A stretch of DNA of 64,000 bases, taken from Pristionchus mayeri (lineage: Eukaryota > Nematoda > Chromadorea > Rhabditida > Neodiplogasteridae). Positions 11,565 to 22,465 of this stretch are shown one piece after another. Under the pieces are notes generated by a model. That model was not told the DNA's origin. It ran no database searches and worked only from the letters and a program-made list of their open reading frames with translations. A program made the translations under genes and the position numbers. Position 1 is the stretch's first letter. Every line of letters starts with the position of its first letter. Location: the NCBI GenBank assembly GCA_036245805.1, contig BTRK01000005.1, positions 8,308,001 to 8,372,000 of the forward strand, read 5' to 3'.

Positions 11565-13776
11565 TTAACACGTGTATCACGGGTCAGTGGAGGTGGCCGG
11601 GCACAATTTGTAAAAAGTGTGAATTGTTTGCCCCTATAACGGTGATAGCATGCCTTGGAGGTAAGATTTCGAAAAATATAGATCATTGGTCCCAGAGCCG
11701 GCATTTAGGAATTTCCCGGTTTTGAACCTGGCTATGCTGTATTTTAGCTCCCAGATGAGCTAGAGAGGTGGCAGTGGTATCAAAATGTGCGGAAAAAAAT
11801 AATGAACAACTTTTGTGCCGGAACATAAGAAAATCGAAAAAATCAAAAATTTATGAGCGAAACCGTGATTTTGGTGAAATATATTAATTTTTATCATTTT
11901 TTTGAGGACACTTTCTCGGTTTTTTTTGCATATTTTTGAAGACTAACTACTGTCCTTTACAATAAAAAAATAAAAAGTGGATTTTTGGGGGGACTTTTTT
12001 TTACAATTTCTGTCCGAATGTCGCAAAATGCGATTGTCGTCAAAAATATTTTTTTTCAGATTTTCTTTCAAACTTCCACCAGTGTATATATATGTTGTCG
12101 AGAGTACCAGAAAAAAATAGTATTTCTCCATTATAAGCTGTTCCGGTGTCAACGAACCCATGTTTTCAGTTTTTTTATTATTTATTTCATGAATGAGCTA
12201 TTTTCTAAAATTTAGATACTAATGCAATTTAAGAATACATTACCACAATATATATTCAATTTGGTTATTATAGCAATATAACAAATAGTATTGATAAAGT
12301 GAACAATTGAATTCCTTCGCTTCTGGTGGGATTGGAGTTCTGTAAGTGGGTTCATCGACCTTGTTAAAGAATTTATCGAGAAACTCGCGAGTGAGAAGAT
12401 CGTGAAAATTTTTCTCGGAGAAAAAGAGGTCCTCTTCCTGTGGTTCCACTTCCACTTCCTCATGGACGATCATCATCTTCATCTGGCTCCGCTGCTCTTC
12501 TGAACACTCTCAGCTTCGGCATTCCTGCTAAGAGTGTGTTGATGTAATTCTTCAACTGGTTTCTCGTCATCCAATCCTTTGGTTCAATGAATCGATCTGC
12601 TCTCATCAATCCCTCTGCCACATCAGCCTTCAGCTTCCTTCCCGCTACAGCGAATTCATTAAACTTTTTCTTTAAGAACGCTTTTGTGGTCTCAGGATAT
12701 CGTCCAGTCTTCCTTCCAGATCCCATTGCCCATCCTTCGGGAAGTTCAGGAGCAGATACTCCCTTTATCGCTTTCTTCATGGCCTTGACGACATCTGAGA
12801 CTGACGAAATCGGGACGGGGGTCAGATTTTCTTCAATTGATCTCATGTACAATCCGAGTGCCCTATCACGGATCTTGATGTGTTCGGGGCATATCTTGAT
12901 TCCCTTCGTCAAGATGCCTCAGATATTTCGACCATCGAATGAATGAGGCCCCGCATTCGCAGTAGAACAGCGACGTGGATTGCATTCCAGTGGCATGAAC
13001 CGAGGAGGGACTGCTGGGCTGGACGATGTCGTCGTCCCGATCATTTGGTTCTTCTTCGATAGGGCTAGTTGTCTCCTTAGGAACATGCCAGAATGTCGGT
13101 TGATCTTCTTGATTAGGATAGTCTATCGAGTTGGTAATGATCTCCCTATCCAGCTGGTTGACTTCTGCACTAGCGACTTCACCGCGCTTGGAGACCACAA
13201 GGTGTTTTGAAGCATTTTTGGGCAAAAAACGTCGACAACACATGACTGACAAGCCTAAAATGGAGAAATGCTACATTTCCTGGTACTCTCAACAGCATAT
13301 TGATAAACTGGTAAAGTTTGAAAGAAAATCTAAAAAAAAATATTTTTGACGAAAATCGCACTTTGCGACATTCGGATAGAAATTGAAAAAAAAGTCCCCC
13401 CAAAAATGCACTTTTTTAATTTTTTTATTGTAAAGGACAGTAGTTAGACTTCAAAAATATGCAAAAAAAAACCGAGAAAGTGTCCTTACAAAAATAATAA
13501 AAATTAATATATTTCACCAAAATCACGGTTTCGCTCATAAATTTTTGGATTTTTTTTGATTTTCTTATGTTCCGACACAAAAGTTGCTCACTATTTTTTC
13601 CGCACATTTTGATACCACTGCCACCTCTCTAGGCTCTGGGACCAATGATCTATATTTTTCGAAATCTTATCTCCAAGGCATGCTATCACCGTTATAGGGG
13701 CAATCAATTCAAACTTTTTACAAATTGTGCTCGAGGGGCTCAAATGTCCTCCACTGACTCGTGATACACGTGTTAA
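11565..13776. mobile_element. 2.2 kb TTAA-flanked transposon with about 550-bp inverted repeats and a cargo gene
   Basis: The ends read TTAACACGTGTATCACG and its reverse complement, so the element is bounded by TTAA on both sides. Terminal inverted repeats run about 11565-12140 and 13240-13776, with a 57-bp block (about 11698-11755) present only on the left. Unlike the other palindromes here, the centre holds a coding region (12240-13252, minus). TTAA targeting is known for piggyBac-type transposases but no DDE transposase was seen, so the cargo is either a transposition accessory protein or a passenger. Confidence 0.75.
12240..13252 (-). pseudogene. Zinc-finger plus GWA..FL-type protein gene inside the TTAA element, frameshifted
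   Basis: Reading on the minus strand, the first frame (13252 to about 12920) gives an acidic Ser/Pro-rich stretch and a C2H2-like start, CECGASFIRWSKYLRHL. A +1 shift near 12915 is then needed to continue in the second frame (12912-12460): TKGIKICPEH, a helix IRDRALGLYMRSIEE, and a conserved-looking block with PEGWAMGSGRKTGRYPETTK, AFLKKKFNEFAVAGRK and MTRNQLKNYI. A second shift near 12470 leads into an acidic tail (EVEPQEEDLFF..). Finger plus GWA/K..R..FL block resembles, from memory, lineage-expanded invertebrate proteins of unknown function. The shifts indicate decay unless they are sequence errors or introns. No transposase triad seen. Confidence 0.5.
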
Positions 13777-14571
13777 ATCATTTGACCGGAACATTCGGTG
13801 TTTCACGAATTCTAGTAGAGACCGGGCTACACGACAGTCCAATTTATACGTTGCCTTTAATTCTGCACAACAACACAAATTGTGTAGACATCTTGACAAT
13901 CCAGATATGGTAACAAACAGCATTCCTAGCCTACTCCTTCCAACCAATCCACTATCTCTCTGACCACCGTACCTGATAAATAGAGAAGTCTATGGTAGGG
14001 GAGAGGCAAAGCTTATATATTTTTGACTAATGTTATGCAAACTGGAATTGAGCCCAAGTAATTACTACTGCAACTGTCTCTGACAAGCTAAGAACGAAAC
14101 GTGAAGCCGCGATGTTTCAGGAGCGAAAATACTGAACATTTCGAATAGCAACCTCACTGAGGGTTCGATGTTAGTGCTGCCGAAGGCTTAACACTCATCC
14201 ACCAGTTTGTGCAGTGGGCACAATATTGTTGAAAGATCACAATAAGATTGGCTTTTGGTAATAGTATTTGACAAGGAGCATGGAATGGATTACTATCAAC
14301 AGGATATGTAGGACGTGAAGAGACTGTGAACCCGAGAATTGCCAAATATTTAAACAGGTTGATATTGAACATATGCTTTACAAAAGTCCTCAAGCTGTAT
14401 TGTTTTCCTATCTGTTCTTGTGTATTTCTTCACTGTTTGTTTATGGTTCGCTTTTTGCCAAAATTGATAATCTTTGCAAAAGCAGTTTTTTACGGTTTCT
14501 TCAGTAACATCATAAATGAATCAAATAATGGCAGAACTTTCAATTTATTTTCCCGTTTTGTTGATTTCCAG
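13777..14571. other. Interelement DNA, no supported gene
   Basis: Holds a reverse copy of the dispersed motif (CGGTGTTTCACGA, about 13797) and a GTGAAGCCGCGATG variant near 14099. Open frames on both strands beside the TTAA element lack convincing splice support. Confidence 0.25.
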
Positions 14572-14703
14572 ACGGAGAAACCAGATTGCGAGACTGTTCA
14601 GGTGGCTGGAATCGTTCTCCGTATGGTTGAACGAGGAGAGAGGGAAGAGAAACTGAGGAAAGAAGTGAACGAACCAGTGTCTATCATTCTGAATTCAAAT
14701 TAG
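14572..14703 (+). CDS. Exon-like block, product unknown
   Basis: A good acceptor TTGATTTCCAG ends at 14571 and is followed by an open frame starting TEKPDCETVQVAGIVLRM, then a charged stretch (ERGEREEKLRKE), ending at TAG 14701-14703. A donor-like GAA|GTGAAC lies inside near 14672. The composition is protein-like and probably helical. No upstream exon could be joined, so it may be a relic. No family recognised. Confidence 0.3.
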   Translation, partial: TEKPDCETVQVAGIVLRMVERGEREEKLRKEVNEPVSIILNSN

Positions 14704-14733
14704 TGGTTTCCATTAGGGGTCACTAGTGTTGTC

Positions 14734-14833
14734 AATTTGATACAATGTAATGAGACCACAAAGCCTTTCCTCCTCGGATTGCGAAATTAAGCGAGATATA
14801 GACATAGTGGTCTCATTACATTGTATCGAATTA
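14734..14833. mobile_element. Short inverted-repeat MITE, about 100 bp
   Basis: GATACAATGTAATGAGACCAC (left) is exactly mirrored at the right end, with an about 50-bp spacer. Too short to code; likely a MITE or a deleted foldback element. Confidence 0.6.
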
Positions 14834-15069
14834 CCAACCCCACATATCACAATATGGTTGCACTTTATTTCCTTGAGAACCGTTTATTCCGGAATAAATG
14901 TTAGAAGCCTGACGGAACGCAGTTTCAATGGATTCTCTTACCTCCTGCAAAAGTTTTCCGATAGTTGTACTCGGTGATTTTTGGGGAAAATAAAATCTTT
15001 ACAAAGTATTTTCCGACCAGATACCATCTTTTCCGCAATGTGACCACGTTAAGAATTCTTCATTTTCAG

Positions 15070-15156
15070 GAACATATTCGAAAATTGAGATATATAAATG
15101 CAGAAATTGAGAAAATTGAGATGAACATTGAAAAGAGGGATGCTAGAAATCATTAA
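15070..15156 (+). CDS. Exon-like block encoding a coiled-coil end
   Basis: Acceptor TTCATTTTCAG ends at 15069 and the following 87 nt are open in phase 0 to TAA: EHIRKLRYINAEIEK, then IEMNIEKRDARNH. It is charged with heptad-like spacing. The acceptor is close to the nematode consensus. No preceding donor in the right phase was found, so this may be a relic terminal exon. Confidence 0.3.
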   Translation, partial: EHIRKLRYINAEIEKIEMNIEKRDARNH

Positions 15157-15847
15157 CACTGGGAAGGAAGTTGGATAAAAATGTTTTTAAAATATGGTCA
15201 AGTTGAATTGAAATGTGGTGGGAATAGTCAAGATATCAGCTCGGTTAAACACCGCTGAACTTGAAGAATAAGAAACTAGGGATCTGGTTAGTAAAAGCGT
15301 GTTTTGTTTGCGTCTACAGAAAACGAGTTGGCTGCACTTCATTGCATTTTGAACCATTACTCGGAAGTAACAATTAGAAGCCTGGTGTAGTGCATTTTAC
15401 TTGTTGGAAACGTCTTCTCGATGATGGTAATCTGATAAATAAACATAATTACGACATTTTTCGACCCTGACACCGTGGCTACGCGTAACCGGTTAATGAG
15501 TGTAAGATATCTTGGATGTTGTGGTCATATTGTTACAATTTGCCATAATATTGTGATATGGGTTAGAAACCAGAATAGTGAAACATCCGAGAATCGGTTG
15601 AATATGAAATTATTTCATGATTCGATTAGTTGGGGAATCTTATCGTTTTGTTATTTTGAACATTCTTCGAAATAAAAACGCGTTGCGAATGTAGCACGTT
15701 AAAGGGAGCTGGCCAGTTTAGGCATGTTGAGCTCAGAAAGCGCAGTTTTGCGTTATGATTAAACAGAAAAAAAAAGAAAATTCATTGTTTAATTTTGAAC
15801 CTACTAGAAGCAAACAAAGTCAGAAATCCGGAGTCGTAAAGTGGTGA
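15157..15847. other. No supported gene
   Basis: AT-rich. An open plus frame to 15675 ends with TCGAAATAAAAA, an AATAAA at the stop codon, but begins without an ATG or acceptor. A GGTTAAACACCGCTGAAC motif variant lies near 15243. Confidence 0.25.
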
Positions 15848-18800
15848 ACGCGAGGGATCGCCCGGAGCACACTCACCAGCATCGTAATTAAACATCGTCG
15901 TCCTAATCCGTCGCCCTCCCTCCGAACATGCGCGCTAAGGCAGTTTGAGCGACTACAGCAGCGATACCGTAACCCTACCGTGTCTTCTACGCCCGCTGTA
16001 TCCGACTCTGAGATGGATGTGGACGAGGTTAGCATGATACAGTTTATACGATTCAATCAGCCGGAAATAATGATACTGTAAACAGTATTTGTCCATAGTA
16101 TTCGAACTATCTTAGCGAATGTAAAAAATTTTATACACACATCACACAATGACGATACAATCAACTTTGGGGAAACATGTGAAACACAAGTACTGAATAG
16201 TCTTCATCTTTGGTTCATTTTTGTTACGACAGAAATGTAATATAATCGAAATACCTTAGGTGCGAAAAGCAGATAATTTGCCAAGTTGACAATTTCTTTG
16301 GAAAGATCGAGATAATCGAATTCTACAAATATTCATTACCGTGGTTGATATTTTGATGCTTTTTTTCAGTATCGTTTCCTTCAAATTATATCATGATTGG
16401 CTCAACCCATCGAACAAAGCTGCATCAAGGTGATCTTCCAGCTGGAATCATGGACCAGGTTGTGATTTTCTATTTGACCAAACAATGAAATATAAATCTG
16501 CCAAGCGTGCAATTTTTTTAGAAAAAATCCTATGTGCCCTTCATAGGTGTCCACGAATGGTGGCGAGGGAGGGGGGTGCTGTAGACGCACCGTGCGTCTG
16601 TGCGCAAGCATGAATAGGAGGTCATGTAAAAATCGATGGTAGGTCATGGTAGGTCAAGAATAAGTAACGTACCCAATCGATAGTGCAGTAACAGTAGATA
16701 CCGTATATCACTACCGTAACCCTCGATTATCGCAAACTAACTTTATTTTTGAAAAGTCCTGGTACCGTGCGCAATCGATTCTACAGTACCCAAGTAACTA
16801 CAGTAACCCAGTTCCTTGGGTCAAACATTTTTTCTAAACATTTCAAACAGTTTTCTAAAAATCTAAAATTGGTTATAAAATGATTATACAATAATGACAT
16901 ATACGGTAGGATACTTTTAAATTATTTTAAAATCGATTTTGGATTTTTAGAAAAATGTTTGACCCAACGAACTGGGTCTGACCCAAGGAACTGGGTTACT
17001 GTAGTTACTTGGGTACTGTAGAATCGATTGCGCACGGTACCAGGGCTTTAAAAAAAATAAAGTTAGTTCGCGATAATAGCGGGTCACGGTAGTGATATAC
17101 GGTATCTACAGTTACTGTACTATTGATTGGGTACGCTTGACCTACCAATGACCTACCATCGATTTTTACCATGACCCCATTCATGCTTGCGCACAGACGC
17201 ACGGTGCGTCTATGCGCAGCACCCCCCTGTCGCCGGCGGCGTGGACACGTGCCCTTTGTTAATTCTAACTCGTGGTTTATATATTAGTCATGTGCGTTTA
17301 TCGATTACAAACCGCAATTCATAAATTTCGTGATTTTAGAATTCGGCTTTGATTGATCAAATCTTATTCTCAAAATTGGGGAAACTAATTGATCCCTGTC
17401 ATGGCAGGGGGTTACATAAGCCCAACTGATTTCCAATTGCTGAATGTTCGACGTAACTACTTGGAAGTTGTTTCATTGTTACCAGTATGCGCTCCTCTAT
17501 ATTACACTGATTAGATCCTGTCACTAGGCGATGATGAGTTTCGCTTCCCACTATAGTGCGTAATTCGAGTAATTGTCTCTTCATTTTGCACTCTCTCGCT
17601 CGGTTGAATGGTGAGAGCATAGGTGGGAGTTGAAGCTGGAAATCGAAAACCGGGGGTGTTTAGGGTCAAAAAAGGGGGGGGGGTGATCGTAAATGATAGT
17701 TTTTGTGATAAAATTTTCCAAAACCGGGGGTGTCTAATCCGAAACCCGGGGGTGTTTCACAGCTGGCTTCGATGGTGCCCACCTATGGGTGAGAGAGTAT
17801 GAGGAATCAAGAAATGATTAACCGAATTACATACTTTACTTCCCACGCATGTAAGTGTACTGGGTAAAGGTTCCATTCTGACAATTGATGGGAAAGTCAT
17901 TGTTTGATTAACGCAAACAACCATATCCAATCAATACTACTTCACACAAGGGCCTACTGTAACTCAGTTTCTCGGGTCAGGTTCAGCTCTTTGGATCATA
18001 TGTTTGAACAAAAATCCTTGCGCAAAGAACTATCGATTGAATATGGTTGTTAGCGTTAATCAAACAATGTGTTTCCCATCAATTGTCAGAATGGAATCTT
18101 TACCCAGTACCCTTACATGTGTGGGAAATAAAGCATAAAATTCGGTTAACCATCTCTTGATTCCTCATACTCTATCACCATTCAACCGATCTAGTGGGAA
18201 GCGAAACTCATCACCACCTGGTGACAAGATCTAATCAGTGTGATAAAGAGGAGCACATACTGGTAGTAATGAAACAATTTCCAAGTAGCTACGTCGAACA
18301 TTCAGCAATTGGAAATCCGTTGGGCTTATCACCCCCTCTTATTGCCTACCAATCGACTAGGCGAAGAATTCAAACAGTGCAGCCATGAAAGGAATAGATT
18401 AGTTTCCCCAATTTTGAGAATAAGTTTTGATCTATCAAAGCTGAATTCTAAAATCACGCAATTGATTAATTGCGTTTTCATATCGATAAATCGCACATGA
18501 CTAATATATAAACCACGAGTTAGAATTAACAAAGGGCACATAGGATTTTTTCTAAAAAAATTTCACGCTTGGCAGATTTATATTTCATTGTTTGGTCAAA
18601 TAGAAAATCACAACCTGGTCCATGATTCCAGCTGGAAGATCACTTTGGTTGTTCTTGATGCAGCTTTGTTCGATGGGTTGAGCCAATGATGATATAATTT
18701 GAAGGAAACGATACTGAAAAAAAGCATCAAAATATCAACCACGGTAATGAATATTTGTAGAATTCGATTCTCTAAATCTTTCCAAAGAAATTGTCAACTT

Positions 18801-19035
18801 GACAAATTATCTAATTTTCGCCGCTAAGGTAGTTCAACTAAACAAATAACGAAACAAAATTAAATAACAGGCCGGCCTTGTCACTCCTCCTCCAATTCTT
18901 TCGCCGGCTAGTCCGTCTTCCCCTCTTCGTGTCGAGTCGCTTGACCTGAATGGGTATCACAATGACGAGATGTATTATGGCGATATGGCAACACATAGGC
19001 AACAAAACTTGAGAGAAGTCATCGCGAGACAATAA
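15848..19035 (+). CDS. 3' end of a host gene, two exons separated by a 2.8 kb intron filled by a palindrome
   Basis: The upstream exon is open from 15848 to 16027 (includes RRPNPSPSLRT, QFERLQQRYRNPTVSSTPAV, ending SDSEMDVDE) and stops at donor GAG|GTTAGC in phase 0; its own acceptor is unclear. After a 2843-nt intron, an acceptor ATAACAG (to 18870) opens a second exon, also phase 0: AGLVTPPPILSPASPSS, VESLDLNGYHNDEMYYGDM, HRQQNLREVIARQ, then TAA at 19033-19035. An AATAAA follows at 19110-19115, suitable for polyadenylation. Ser/Pro-rich, acidic and low in hydrophobics, so probably an intracellular disordered C-terminus. Family not recognised. Support is phase agreement, composition and the poly(A) signal; the acceptor is weaker than usual for nematodes. 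Confidence 0.45.
16542..17248. mobile_element. hAT-like MITE with an 8-bp target duplication, nested
   Basis: Flanked by GTGCCCTT at 16534-16541 and 17249-17256; the opposite palindrome arm has a single copy (in AAAGGGCACATAGG near 18530), an internal empty site. The left end is CATAGGTGTCCACG; the right end has the complementary CGTGGACAC but lacks the last CTATG. The element is itself palindromic, with arms containing TACCGTATATCACTACCG, GGTACCGTGCGCAATCGATT and CAAGGAACTGGGT. A subterminal hairpin AGACGCACcGTGCGTCT occurs in each arm. An 8-bp duplication is typical of hAT transposases. Confidence 0.75.
17618..17787. mobile_element. 170-bp hAT-like MITE, nested
   Basis: Ends CATAGGTGGG / CCCACCTATG, flanked by GGTGAGAG at 17610-17617 and 17788-17795. 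The right palindrome arm shows the unoccupied site (about 18166-18190) with one copy of the target. Contains two inverted ACCCCCGG/CCGGGGGT stretches and a G10 run. Shares the CATAGGTG terminus with 16542-17248, so both probably used the same transposase. Confidence 0.75.
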
Positions 19036-19109
19036 TCGTTTCAATCATATTGCACCAGTCATGCGAACGAGATAGAATACACAAACTGAAGAGTGATTTC
19101 CCGTACGCT

Positions 19110-19115
19110 AATAAA
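19110..19115 (+). promoter_or_regulatory. Polyadenylation signal AATAAA
   Basis: Canonical AATAAA 75 nt downstream of the TAA at 19033-19035. A chance AATAAA is common in AT-rich DNA, so this is supportive only in combination with the gene model. Confidence 0.35.
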
Positions 19116-19128
19116 ATGTAGAATTTAG

Positions 19129-19416
19129 ATTCTGGTCGAGGGTGTACGCGTGCGCAAGCAACTGGAAGATACAAGAGTGGAGCGCCGACTCGGAGTACCC
19201 TCAGACCTCGTTTTTGACGGGATCTGCTCGTGGTACGAGAAAAGAAACGAGCAAGAGGAGGAAATCGAGGGAGAGAAAGGTGATGAATGGAGTACGATGA
19301 ATACGAGGAGGGAGAAGAGGATGGAAATGAAAGTGATGGAGGGGAAGAAGAGGAGGGTGACTACGGGGAGCGAGAAACCGATAATGACACGGATTGAGCC
19401 GATAAAGAACGATTAA
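19129..19416 (+). CDS. Exon-like block with acidic tail, product unknown
   Basis: Acceptor-like GAATTTAG ends at 19128; the phase-0 frame reads ILVEGVRVRKQLEDTRVERR, GVPSDLVFDGICSWYEKR, then EQEEEIEGEKGDE. From about 19290 another frame gives a smoother acidic end (EYDEYEEGEEDGNESDGG.. to TGA near 19397), suggesting a frameshift within the tail. AATAAA follows at 19455-19460. Could be an alternative last exon of the preceding gene or a separate relic. Confidence 0.3.
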   Translation: MLVEGVRVRKQLEDTRVERRLGVPSDLVFDGICSWYEKRNEQEEEIEGEKGDEWSTMNTRREKRMEMKVMEGKKRRVTTGSEKPIMTRIEPIKND

Positions 19417-19460
19417 TTGACCGTTTACGTTTTCACAGTTGTACTACGATTTGTAATAAA

Positions 19461-20010
19461 GTTGAACAAAAAAGGGGTAGGATCGCTCTCACAAAGACAA
19501 GATAACTATGGAAACGATCGATCAGTCATAAAAACAACGCGGGAACGGTAAAGTGAACGCATGCTGCTTGAACCACGCTCAAAAACGTCGAATGAGGGGT
19601 ATAGAAGCGACATATAATTGGAGCAAGTGAATTCAAATGGCAAAATCGCGATAAAACTCGATGAAAACGCGCAAAACGCCGACGAGCGCCGCCTGGCCCC
19701 GGCCAGTGGGCGTGGCTTCCCCCGCGTACTTTCGATAGCAGGAGTAGTCAACAAGTGAACTGGCGGAACGATTTAATTGGTTACTGTAGGTTTGCTAAAT
19801 TATTTTTAATATTTATTTTTATTATTTTTTAAATATTTTTTACTTCACTCAATATAATTAACAGAAAGGAATGAAAAAACAAAGAATTGTATTTCACTTC
19901 AAACTCTCTTTAAGATACCTACCATTAGAAAGAACAATCCACCTTTCGGAGGGAGACGTTGATCATTCCATTTCTCGAAATGTATGTTCCAAAGATAGAT
20001 TTGTAAAGGG
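19461..20010. other. No supported gene; GC-rich patch then AT-rich tract
   Basis: A GC-rich patch at about 19675-19735 (contains GTGGGCGTGGCTTCC) is followed by a T/A-rich tract near 19795-19860. No exon boundary pair was found. Confidence 0.25.
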
Positions 20011-21036
20011 GAAGTTGTTTCGATATTTCGCGTCAAAGGTATCAAATTGGCGTAGCATGACAGCAAATTCTGTCTAGTGAACCCTAACTTCACATGCATT
20101 GAGAAATTGCTGTGATTTATTAGTTTCCTCAATGTTATAATTAATTTTGTGTTGAAAAATTCAATGTTTGGTGAAGTTCAAAAAATCGATTTTTTTCGCC
20201 CTCGATTTATCGCATTTTTACACATCTCAAAGTCCAGATTCTTAATGATACACAGACAATAACTGTACCCAAGCTGTACTAGACCCCGAGATGAGTGAAA
20301 ATATTCGAGAAACAATCCACTCAAACTTCATAATTTTTAGATTTATGTACACGAACATTCCCTCCCGAGAGTTTCGGAAATATTGGAAGTTCATTTTTTG
20401 GCCAAGGTAATACTGTTGTCTATCAATTTTCAATGCGAGAATATCTCAAATGACGGGAAATGTTCAGCTAATATTGAATTACTGGCATATTTCACAATTC
20501 CGGAAAATTCGAAATTTTATGAACTGTCCATTTAGCACTGTTTTCAGAACCGTTGTCATTTGCTGTATTGCTGACGTTTTTAAGTTCATCACATTACATA
20601 CATTATATTGCAATTGCAAATTGTTTCATAGCTAATTCACCCTGGCAAAAAAAATGAACTTTCAATATTTCCGAAACTCTCGGGAGGGCATGTTCGTGTA
20701 CATAAATCTAAAAATTATGAAGTTTGAGTGGATTGTTTCTCGAATATTTTCACTCATCTCGGGGTCTAGTACAGCTTGGGTACAGTTATTGTCTGTGTAT
20801 CATTAAGAATCTGGACTTAGAGATGTGTAAATATGCGATAAAACGAGGGCGAAAAAATCGATTTTTTGAACTTCACCGAAGATTGAATTTTTCAACACAA
20901 AATTAATTATAGCATTAACATAACTAATAAATCACAGCAATTTCTCAATGAATGTGAAGTTAGGGTTCACTAGACAGAATTTGCTGTCATGCTACGCCAA
21001 TTTGATACCTTTGACGCGAAATATCGAAACAACTTC
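20011..21036. mobile_element. 1.0 kb inverted-repeat element
   Basis: GAAGTTGTTTCGATATTTCG at 20011 is mirrored at 21017-21036. Arms of about 390-400 bp are highly similar, with shared CCCGAGATGAGTGAAAATAT and CTCCCGAGAGTTTCGGAAAT, around an unpaired centre of about 240 bp (20405-20645). No coding capacity. Confidence 0.75.
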
Positions 21037-21332
21037 TGGATTTTTAATTTTATATTTTTCATAGATGTATGACATATTCTTTATTTTTTTCTTAAGACAT
21101 ATTCTTTCATTTTATCAAATAAAAATCCGCTGTATGTTTCCTGCGTGATGGAGAAAACATTTTTTGAAAGTTTTAGACTGAAATGAAAAAACGAAGGAGA
21201 GTTGTGTTTCACTAGTGGCACAATAACCACATTGCAAACATGGAAACAATGGAATAACAGTACATCATAATTACAAAATCTCAGTACATCATAATTACAA
21301 AATATTAATGAATAACTACAGTAACTTACTCA

Positions 21333-21490
21333 ATGTACGGTAGTCGATTGGTGGCTGAGACAGCTCTCTGGCATCAAATTTGCATCGATTTGGAGAGGAA
21401 GTGTTCACTCGAGGGACCGAGATTCTTCAGGGCATTAGAGATGGCGGCGACTAGAATTCGAGTCGAAGGTAATCGAATATGGAACGATGA
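21333..21490 (+). CDS. Exon-like block with start codon and GTGAGT donor
   Basis: ATG at 21333 opens MYGSRLVAETALWHQICIDL, then ERKCSLEGPRFFRALEMAAT and RIRVEGNRIWNDE before a TGA at 21492. A strong donor GATGA|GTGAGTGAAG lies just before that TGA, so the exon probably ends at 21490. The same frame stays open after the TGA to 21582, so a premature stop is an alternative reading. The sequence is protein-like and amphipathic. It cannot be joined in phase to the exon at 22466. Family unknown. Confidence 0.35.
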
Positions 21491-21582
21491 GTGAGTGAAG
21501 GAGAAGGAACGGTTGATGATTGCACAAGAGATAAACCTGAAGCCCTATATTCTCAATCGCATTGAGAGTCGATTAAGATAAA

Positions 21583-22465
21583 AAAGTCCATTGGCGTTTC
21601 CGCAAAAAAACGTAATTATTTGAAAATTATGCTTTCAGAACACCAAGGATAATACATTTGGAATAATCAAAATGCAGTTTCAAAGCGAGCCTAACAACAT
21701 CCACTCGCATTAGAATTGGTGTCATGTCAACAGACAATTTTTAAAAAAAATAAATCCAGAGCGGCTGGTGCTGAGACTGCTAAAATACATCAAAGATTAA
21801 TAACAATTGTAATAGTAATGTTTTAGCGATGTCTTTCCAAAGGATCCCATTTCCGATAAAAAATAAGTATAACTCTGTACATCTTGTGCTTCATCATCAT
21901 TGCGTCATTATTATTAAGATTATACATTATTAATTCATTTTCCGAGGATTGGTGAAAACAAAAACAAAAAAAACAAAATCCGAATGCATCCATTCTGAAA
22001 TTTTAGTGATTCACCATAATGTTTCCCCAAGAGCAAGTGGCAATGTGCAATTGCATCAGCGCATATATTTCAATGATGAAACAAATATTTATAAACAAAT
22101 CATACCAGCACTGGCTACGTTTACCTCGTTTATCTGTCCTCTCAACCCGTTCACTTTCTCGGTCAACACGTCAGTGCCCTTCATTATTACACTTTTAAAC
22201 GAACAAACATACAAAATACGAAATTGGTTCATCTCGGTTTCACACAACCTTACTTCCACCTTACTTCCTTAGGTTTGATTCCTCGTGACTAGCAATTTCA
22301 AATGAAAAAAAAAACTGTTCTTATTGTAAGTTTATTTAAGATCAAATTTTCTCTCTACGGGCACCCACCTTCACAGATGATAGTCGTCGATTGACTCGCG
22401 GGTATGAATGAAATAGTGGGGAAGGAGAAGAAACAAGCAAAATACCAAAAAATATGTATTTGCAG
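21583..22465. other. AT-rich DNA, no supported gene
   Basis: Contains CATCTCGGTTTCACAC at about 22231-22246. No exon boundary pair was found before the acceptor at 22465. Confidence 0.25.

Larger units (their letters stand above)
16248..18835. mobile_element. 2.6 kb imperfect palindrome occupying an intron
   Basis: GAAATACCTTAGG at the left (16248) and CCGCTAAGGTAGTTC at the right (ending 18835) begin long arms that can be followed toward a centre near 17990, through shared AATTTCTTTGGAAAG, TGGACCAGGTTGTGATTTTC and ACTACTTGGAAGTTG. The left arm is longer because it contains two inserted MITEs (16542-17248 and 17618-17787) that the right arm lacks. No transposase seen. It lies wholly inside the predicted intron 16028-18870. 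Confidence 0.75.

Noticed and set aside
11280..13960. One host gene interrupted by the TTAA element with frame restored on excision
   Set aside because: Removing the element with one TTAA leaves the flanking minus frames offset by one base, and the right flank contains the dispersed GTGAAACACCGA motif, so continuity is not supported.
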